A stretch of DNA of 64,000 nt. Origin: Nageia nagi. Lineage: Eukaryota; Pinophyta. The stretch covers positions 9,052,001 through 9,116,000 of the forward strand of contig JBITNC010000002.1 of NCBI GenBank assembly GCA_050084985.1, written 5' to 3'. The translations under genes and the position numbers were made by a program. The notes below the pieces were generated by a model. That model was not told the origin of the DNA. It saw nothing but the letters and a program-made list of their open reading frames with translations, and did not search any database. Within the stretch, counting starts at the first letter, position 1, and every line of letters starts with the position of its first letter. This document shows positions 60,001-64,000 of this stretch, one piece after another.

Positions 60001-61192
60001 AAGGATGAGGATGAGCCCATTAACTTGACTGCCATTGATCCCTTATATAGGTTTTCTTCATTCTACTCCTACCCCCTACATGTGATTTTTAAAAACTCTT
60101 GATAGGTTTTATTAAATTATAAATGTTGACTTTTGTTTTTGCTTTTTTTACAGTGATGCATCTCCAATGGATGTAGTGGCAAATCCATAGGAGGAGTTAC
60201 ACGAAGCATTTCGAGAAGAATGGCTTGACATGGAGTAGGAGATAGATTAACTTGCAAATGAGGGCAAGGAGGAGAAGCATCAATGTTTTGATCCATTTCC
60301 GCTTATTTTGGAGTTTGATCATGTTGTTGGATCTCAACAAGTTTATAAGCGTTAGGTTTACTGAGACATTGAGAGTGAGCTTGACAATGATGAACCACTT
60401 GTTCGGTACCTGAGACAAAGGTAGAGACCCCGCAAGAGTGTTGGTGGTGGTTCTAGCAGTTTAGGATTGCCTCCTCATAGTTCTCCTATCTCTACGAGAG
60501 CACCATCTTAGTCTCCTACTACACCTATTAGTGGAGCATGTGGTGGTGGTGGTAGTAGTGGCAGCCGATTGATTAGTGAAAGGGCTAGAGCCTTGGACCG
60601 CACACATTGATGAGTCCTGAGTCATGAGACATTGTATTTAGTTATTTAGTATTATTTGTACTTTGTTGACGCTTGGCACTTAGTGGCATTATGAGTGTAT
60701 GAGATAGTAGTAGTAGACTTATGACTTATGATTTTATGAGTAGACATCTTGAACTGATATACATTTTGTAGATGATTTTTATTTTCATATATCGATGTTA
60801 TGATTTATGAATGTTTTGGTAGATGATATGGTCGTTTATGAGAATGATTTAATCATTTATGACAGTTAGATAAGCATATTCTATAGAAAAAGTTAAAAAA
60901 AAATTGCATGTTTTTTTATTTTTCAACGGACCACGTATTTTTCCTGAATTTGACGTTTTTTTTCCCATCTTTTGTCCAATTTTTCACTGAATTTTCCTTT
61001 TTTTGTCATGTACTTTTCCCATATTTTTTGTTTCTTTACCATTTTTTGTCCTTTTTTTGCCGTATTTTCCGTATTTACAAATTTTTAAATCGATGAATTT
61101 TTGCCGTATTCACCATACTTTGACCATTTATTGACTGTTTTTATGTATTTTGCCCTGGCCATATTTTCAAAAAACCATTTTTTTATTCTATG
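57025..61192 (+). mobile_element. hAT B: full-length hAT DNA transposon (4,168 bp)
   Basis: Perfect 17-bp terminal inverted repeats, CATAGAATAAAAAAATG at 57025 and its complement ending at 61192, lie inside 8-bp target duplications. The first and last 350 bp are packed with short AAAAAACGT / AAATACGG-like words in inverted sense at the two ends, as expected for subterminal transposase-binding sites. A multi-exon hAT transposase gene on the + strand fills the middle, with many stops. Confidence 0.93.
57660..60610 (+). pseudogene. hAT B transposase (BED finger, DUF659, hATC), inactivated
   Basis: The BED-type zinc finger begins KCNLCDKPIRGTITRFKRHL at 57660. A Ser/Gly-rich linker follows. The DUF659 region contains SDGWSDYKSRSLINFMV (58450-58500) and VTDNDSSYVSASNKL; then TPYACHFIDLLLEDIGK at 58700. 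Introns are likely at 58223-58397 and near 58796-58865. GVTRFASNFISL and the SDRPTMGYLYEAM block lie at 58940-59230. The hATC dimerisation domain is at about 59720-59980 (AIRILSQTCSDSGCECNWS, then a decayed RLNDIVYNYVNLRL). A Gly-rich tail ends near 60610. I count about 15 in-frame stops, so it is dead, yet most of the reading frame is still easily followed. Confidence 0.88.
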
Positions 61193-61349
61193 GATCCAAC
61201 CACATAATGATTTGGTAGAAAACTATGCTCATGCACAATTGTATGCACCTCATACAATTAGTACCAACAGCAAATACCAAGTCTTGTATCCAACATTTAA
61301 TACACATTCCAGGTACATGAACTTTCTTGTTTCAGATGCTTAGTAATCT

Positions 61350-61430
61350 TCAATGATGTTTTGTAACTCCCATGTTTCTTTGTCTTCAAAGATTCCTAAG
61401 AGATTTTTCTCAATATTAATATTTCCAACA
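61350..61430 (-). repeat. Right-hand LTR end of the composite element
   Basis: About 80 bp similar to 55387-55466, ending ATTTCCAACA. Immediately beyond it the hAT A frame (FSCSELC) starts. Confidence 0.5.
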
Positions 61431-61757
61431 TTACAAAGCTCAGAACAGCTAAAGATGCTGTTGTTGCCCTTTGTTCGAGGTTGAGGAGGAGGAGGAGCTA
61501 TGGCATTGTTTGTTCTCTGTTTTAGTTCTTTCTTATCATTATAATCTGTTAGGAGGGCATTGTGTTTCTTCAACCGTAGGCTCTGCCTTTGGAGATGGCT
61601 TGCCACCATGGGCAGATAACCTCACCAAATGGTATCTGAATTTTCTCCCATAAAAATTACAGTACATCTTCCCTTTCTTGCTCCATTCTTCGCATATTTC
61701 CAAGGTGTCTCTTTTTCGTGTCTGATTAACTAAGAAGAGTTTGGATTTAGGATGCAA
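61431..61757 (-). pseudogene. hAT A transposase, N-terminal part (BED finger)
   Basis: Minus-strand frames at 61757-61539 and 61609-61431. The first has WSKKGKMYCNFYGRKF and RYHLVRLSAHG, a degraded BED zinc finger with one Cys changed and a short deletion. The second continues LLTDYNDKKELKQRTNNAIA and PPPPQPRTKG, matching the linker that follows the BED finger in plant hAT proteins. It stops at the LTR boundary, 61430. Together with 54059-54213 and 33730-34896 it forms one ancient gene now spread over 28 kb. Confidence 0.7.
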
Positions 61758-61759
61758 AT

Positions 61760-62866
61760 GAGTGTTTTAGTTGGTCTTATTTCACCTTAATTCTGCTCTC
61801 TTTGCAAGTGGGAAGAACAAAAATGAGGGTAATTTGGAAAAAAAAGAAGAAAAGAATTTATGCCGTTTTTCTGTGACTGCATTGCATCAACCGAACTTTT
61901 TATTTTCATGAACATGGTGAGTTTGTTTTACTTTTTATTCAAGAAAAAAAAAAAAAAAACTTTCAAGCCCAAAAAAACTTGCCAAGTCGAGCCCCAAAAA
62001 TTTGGGAGTGCCAACTGATTTTTTTCAGAAAACTGGTAAAAAAATCGAAATTAATTGGCAAAAAATCAGTAAAATTCAGAAAATTAACCCAAATCACATA
62101 AAAGAATTGGGATTAATTGCTGAATTGACCCATTTTGACAACTATGATTCTGAACAACACTTCATATCCATTACAAAGTGATTCTGAAAAATACTTCACT
62201 ACCTATTACAAAGTAATTCTAAATAATATTTATATGTTCAGAAATTCCCATTCCTTATTGAAGTTTTTCTTCTCAGTTTTTAGTTTTTGGTTTAACTTCA
62301 TTTTCTATGAGAGAATATAATAGACCCCATTCCTTTTTCCTTTTATCATCCTTTCATCTTTCATATTAAAAAATGATATTTATTATTAATTTATTTATTT
62401 AGGTTATATATTTATTATTAAGATTATCAATTGTATGTGAATATTTCAAATATATTTATGAGCACCCTTTTGATCCTTCAACTCTTATGATGAATTTTTC
62501 CCCTTCTTTTTACTTACAAGATTTAATTGATGACCATTAACATATCAAATATTATTTTTAGATAAAAAGGAATAAACTTAACATTCAAATGCTATATTTT
62601 TTGAGGCTGTAACAAAGAGGCATTATGCCTACCTCCTCCTTTCAATCCATCATAAAACGATGGTAAACTCAAAAAGAAACTATTTCCTATTGTTTTTGAA
62701 AGAAAGCATCTTGTATTCCCGCCAAAGAAATAAGAAAGTTACATGAAGGGTCTTCTATATTTATTTGGGTTCCCATCAGGGTTTTAGTCTTCTATGTTTA
62801 TTTCCAGAGTACATGAAGGTGTTCTCTTCTATAGCTATACTTATGTTCTAAATTCATTCTTTGCAG
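61760..62866. other. 3' end of the giant intron, no gene seen
   Basis: AT-rich with several poly-A runs. A T-rich tract before the acceptor (CATTCTTTGCAG) serves as the polypyrimidine tract. Confidence 0.5.
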
Positions 62867-63769
62867 GTTCCGAGTATAACAAGTCATTCAATTCTCAATA
62901 TTGCAGAAGTGCAAAATTCAATGCAGAGCCTCGTTCTAGCTTATATAGGCAGAAGGCACGGATTGTTTGGATAAGATCTTTGAAGGATCGACTTCCAGTG
63001 GCCATATCTTTAGCTGTTTTGTTCTTGGCTTGCCATATTGCTAGGGAAGCTATTCTACCAACGGACATAATAAAATGGGTGCTGGAAGGAAAAATTCCTT
63101 ATTTGGCTGCTTTTGTTGACATTGAAAAATTGTTCAGTTCAACTTCAAAAGCATGTCCAGTGGGTATAAAATTCATGTTTAGGCCTAGCCGTGTTCTTGG
63201 AGCACGACAACTGGAGTTAATGTCTGGATGTCTTGCTAAACGTATTTGTCTACAGCTTCCTCCTGTAAATTTTCATTCAATTTCCTGCCGATTTGTCAAA
63301 CAATTAGGCCTACCAGCAGATAAGTTTTTTCCTGCTTTATCACGCATGCATGAATGGTCATTGCCTCCTGGTTTATGGTTGTCAGCAGATAATAATACCT
63401 TACCAACTCGTTTGTATGTAATGAGTATGTTGGTTGTAGTTATAAGGATATTATATAACATTCATGGCCAAGGTTACTACGAAAAGAGCATGTCAACGGT
63501 CACATTTGCTTCTAGCTGTTCCACTGAAGTCTGTAATGAGGAACTCTCAAAGTGTAAGCTGGATAAACCATGCAGATTATCTGCCCCTTGTGTGAATAAT
63601 GGCAATATTGAAAATAGTTGTTTTTCCATACATTCAATTGCAAATTCATCTGGAGATATTCTTTCTAGTTCAACTGGGAGCATGACAGAATTTCAGGAAC
63701 ATGAGCTTGATGCTGCAGCTATGTTGCAGAAACTTGAATCCTGGCACCAAACTAATAATGATCAATTTG
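62867..63769 (+). CDS. TAF1B: TAF1B/Rrn7-like factor, cyclin-fold exon
   Basis: This exon adds 301 residues after the split Gly codon (about residue 199 onward). It contains RIVWIRSLKDRLPVAISLAV, LFLACHIAREAILPTDIIKW, LEGKIPYLAAFVDIEK, then MFRPSRVLGARQLE and LQLPPVNFHSISCRFVKQLGL, and MHEWSLPPGLWLSAD...LPTRLYVMSMLVVVIRILYNIHGQG. This is the TFIIB-like cyclin-fold core of plant TAF1B, which contacts pol I at the rDNA promoter. The C-terminal part (from YEKS) is Ser/Cys/Asn-rich and ends in a helical LDAAAMLQKLESW. A donor (TTTG|GTGGGTGC) at 63770 is the best guess for the exon end; read-through would stop at 63783. Confidence 0.85.
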
Positions 63770-64000
63770 GTGGGTGCTTATAGTTCTATTGCTTTATCTC
63801 TTTTGTTAAGATCCTCAATTTCGTTCTGTGATTCCTCCAAGGACCTGGAGTATAAAACTATTGCACATACTTCGTACCATTTTTAATGTTGTAATAGTCA
63901 TGTTGGGCCTGTAAAACATTATTGCAGATAAGGAAGTGTGTGTATCCGTGAATAAGATTGTTGGTTTGGAAATATAGTAGTTGCTGTACTGTGCTTTTAG
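63770..64000 (+). other. Probable next intron of TAF1B
   Basis: If the 63770 donor is used, the rest is intron. An acceptor-like TATTGCAG near 63929 would open a phase-compatible exon, but it meets a stop at about 63976, so the next true exon most likely lies beyond the window. Confidence 0.35.

Larger units (their letters stand above)
54214..61430 (-). mobile_element. Composite LTR array (three LTR ends) in hAT A, carrying hAT B
   Basis: TGATATGGAA begins at 54214 and recurs at 54779. The second occurrence is preceded by GCTTTGATACCA (54766-54777), a tRNA-Met primer site on the minus strand. The sequence from 54779 ends in ATTTCCAACA at 55466, followed by CTCTCCCTTGATG, a polypurine tract on the minus strand. 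A matching LTR end (about 80 bp of similarity, also ending ATTTCCAACA) closes at 61430. So the LTR at 54779-55466 has a primer site on one side and a polypurine tract on the other, as in tandem LTR arrays. No coding domain is seen, and the outer flanks do not match. Confidence 0.5.
28566..62866 (+). other. 34.3-kb phase-1 intron of TAF1B, filled with nested transposons
   Basis: Donor GAAG|GTAAGATG at 28566 and acceptor TCTTTGCAG| ending at 62866 are both good matches to plant consensus. The exons join in phase (one base plus two bases of a Gly codon), and protein similarity to plant TAF1B runs straight across, so no exon need be missing. Nearly all the length from about 32 to 61.8 kb is explained by transposons annotated separately. 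The direction of each major element was read from its coding domains. Confidence 0.85.

Noticed and set aside
63929-63976. A short TAF1B exon after TATTGCAG
   Set aside because: It is phase-compatible but reaches a stop after 16 codons and has no similarity to the expected C-terminal region; it is more likely intron.
1-64000. CRISPR arrays, tRNA or rRNA genes, and prokaryotic operon-like systems
   Set aside because: I looked for regularly spaced identical repeats, cloverleaf-type GGTTCGAATC arms and rRNA-like stretches and found none. The only regular arrays are the tandem repeats inside retroelements.

Overview
This window is nuclear DNA from a land plant. It is AT-rich, with two spliced plant genes on the + strand, plant-type retrotransposons primed by initiator-Met tRNA (copia and chromodomain-bearing gypsy), hAT and CACTA DNA transposons, and pieces of a pentatricopeptide-repeat (PPR) gene. 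A 34.3-kb intron packed with nested transposons suggests a large-genome seed plant, most likely a gymnosperm; that assignment is inference.

Layout. 1-5.9 kb: gene-poor, with a gypsy integrase relic, a copia primer-site relic and a SINE-like repeat. 6.0-8.3 kb: a compact three-exon gene of the POLYCHOME/UVI4-OSD1/GIG1 family (plant inhibitors of the anaphase-promoting complex), with KEN box, D-box and C-terminal Met-Arg tail. 8.4-10.8 kb: unrecognised minus-strand coding-like fragments and a short duplication. 10.8-20.0 kb: a very young minus-strand copia element (Copia A) with 504-bp LTRs that I read as differing at one site, a GAAGT target duplication, a defective polyprotein and captured PPR fragments. 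20.08-21.66 kb: a CACTA element with TTG target duplication, itself carrying a solo LTR with ATTTT target duplication. 22-28 kb: low-density DNA, possible 5' leader exons, and a 339-bp tandem duplication just upstream of a start codon.

28.0-63.8 kb: one gene encoding the plant RNA polymerase I core factor TAF1B/Rrn7. Exon A (27971-28565) carries the zinc ribbon; exon B (62867 to about 63769) carries the cyclin-like core. The phase-1 splice joins cleanly across 34,301 bp. The intron is a stack of insertions. An old minus-strand hAT transposase gene (hAT A, pieces at 61.7, 54.1 and 34.9-33.7 kb) was split twice. One insertion is a composite LTR array (54.2-61.4 kb), later hit by a full-length hAT (hAT B, 57025-61192, 8-bp GATCCAAC target duplication). 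The other is a plus-strand chromovirus-type gypsy (Gypsy A, 34897-54053, TAAGC target duplication). Gypsy A was split in its protease by minus-strand Gypsy B (37530-50522, GGAGC target duplication), which holds a second copia (Copia B).

I saw no CRISPR, prokaryotic operon or clearly new defence-type system. The most valuable items are the two host genes, the giant intron with its readable insertion order, the PPR capture by a recently mobile but coding-dead copia element, and premature stops shared by the two copia copies.
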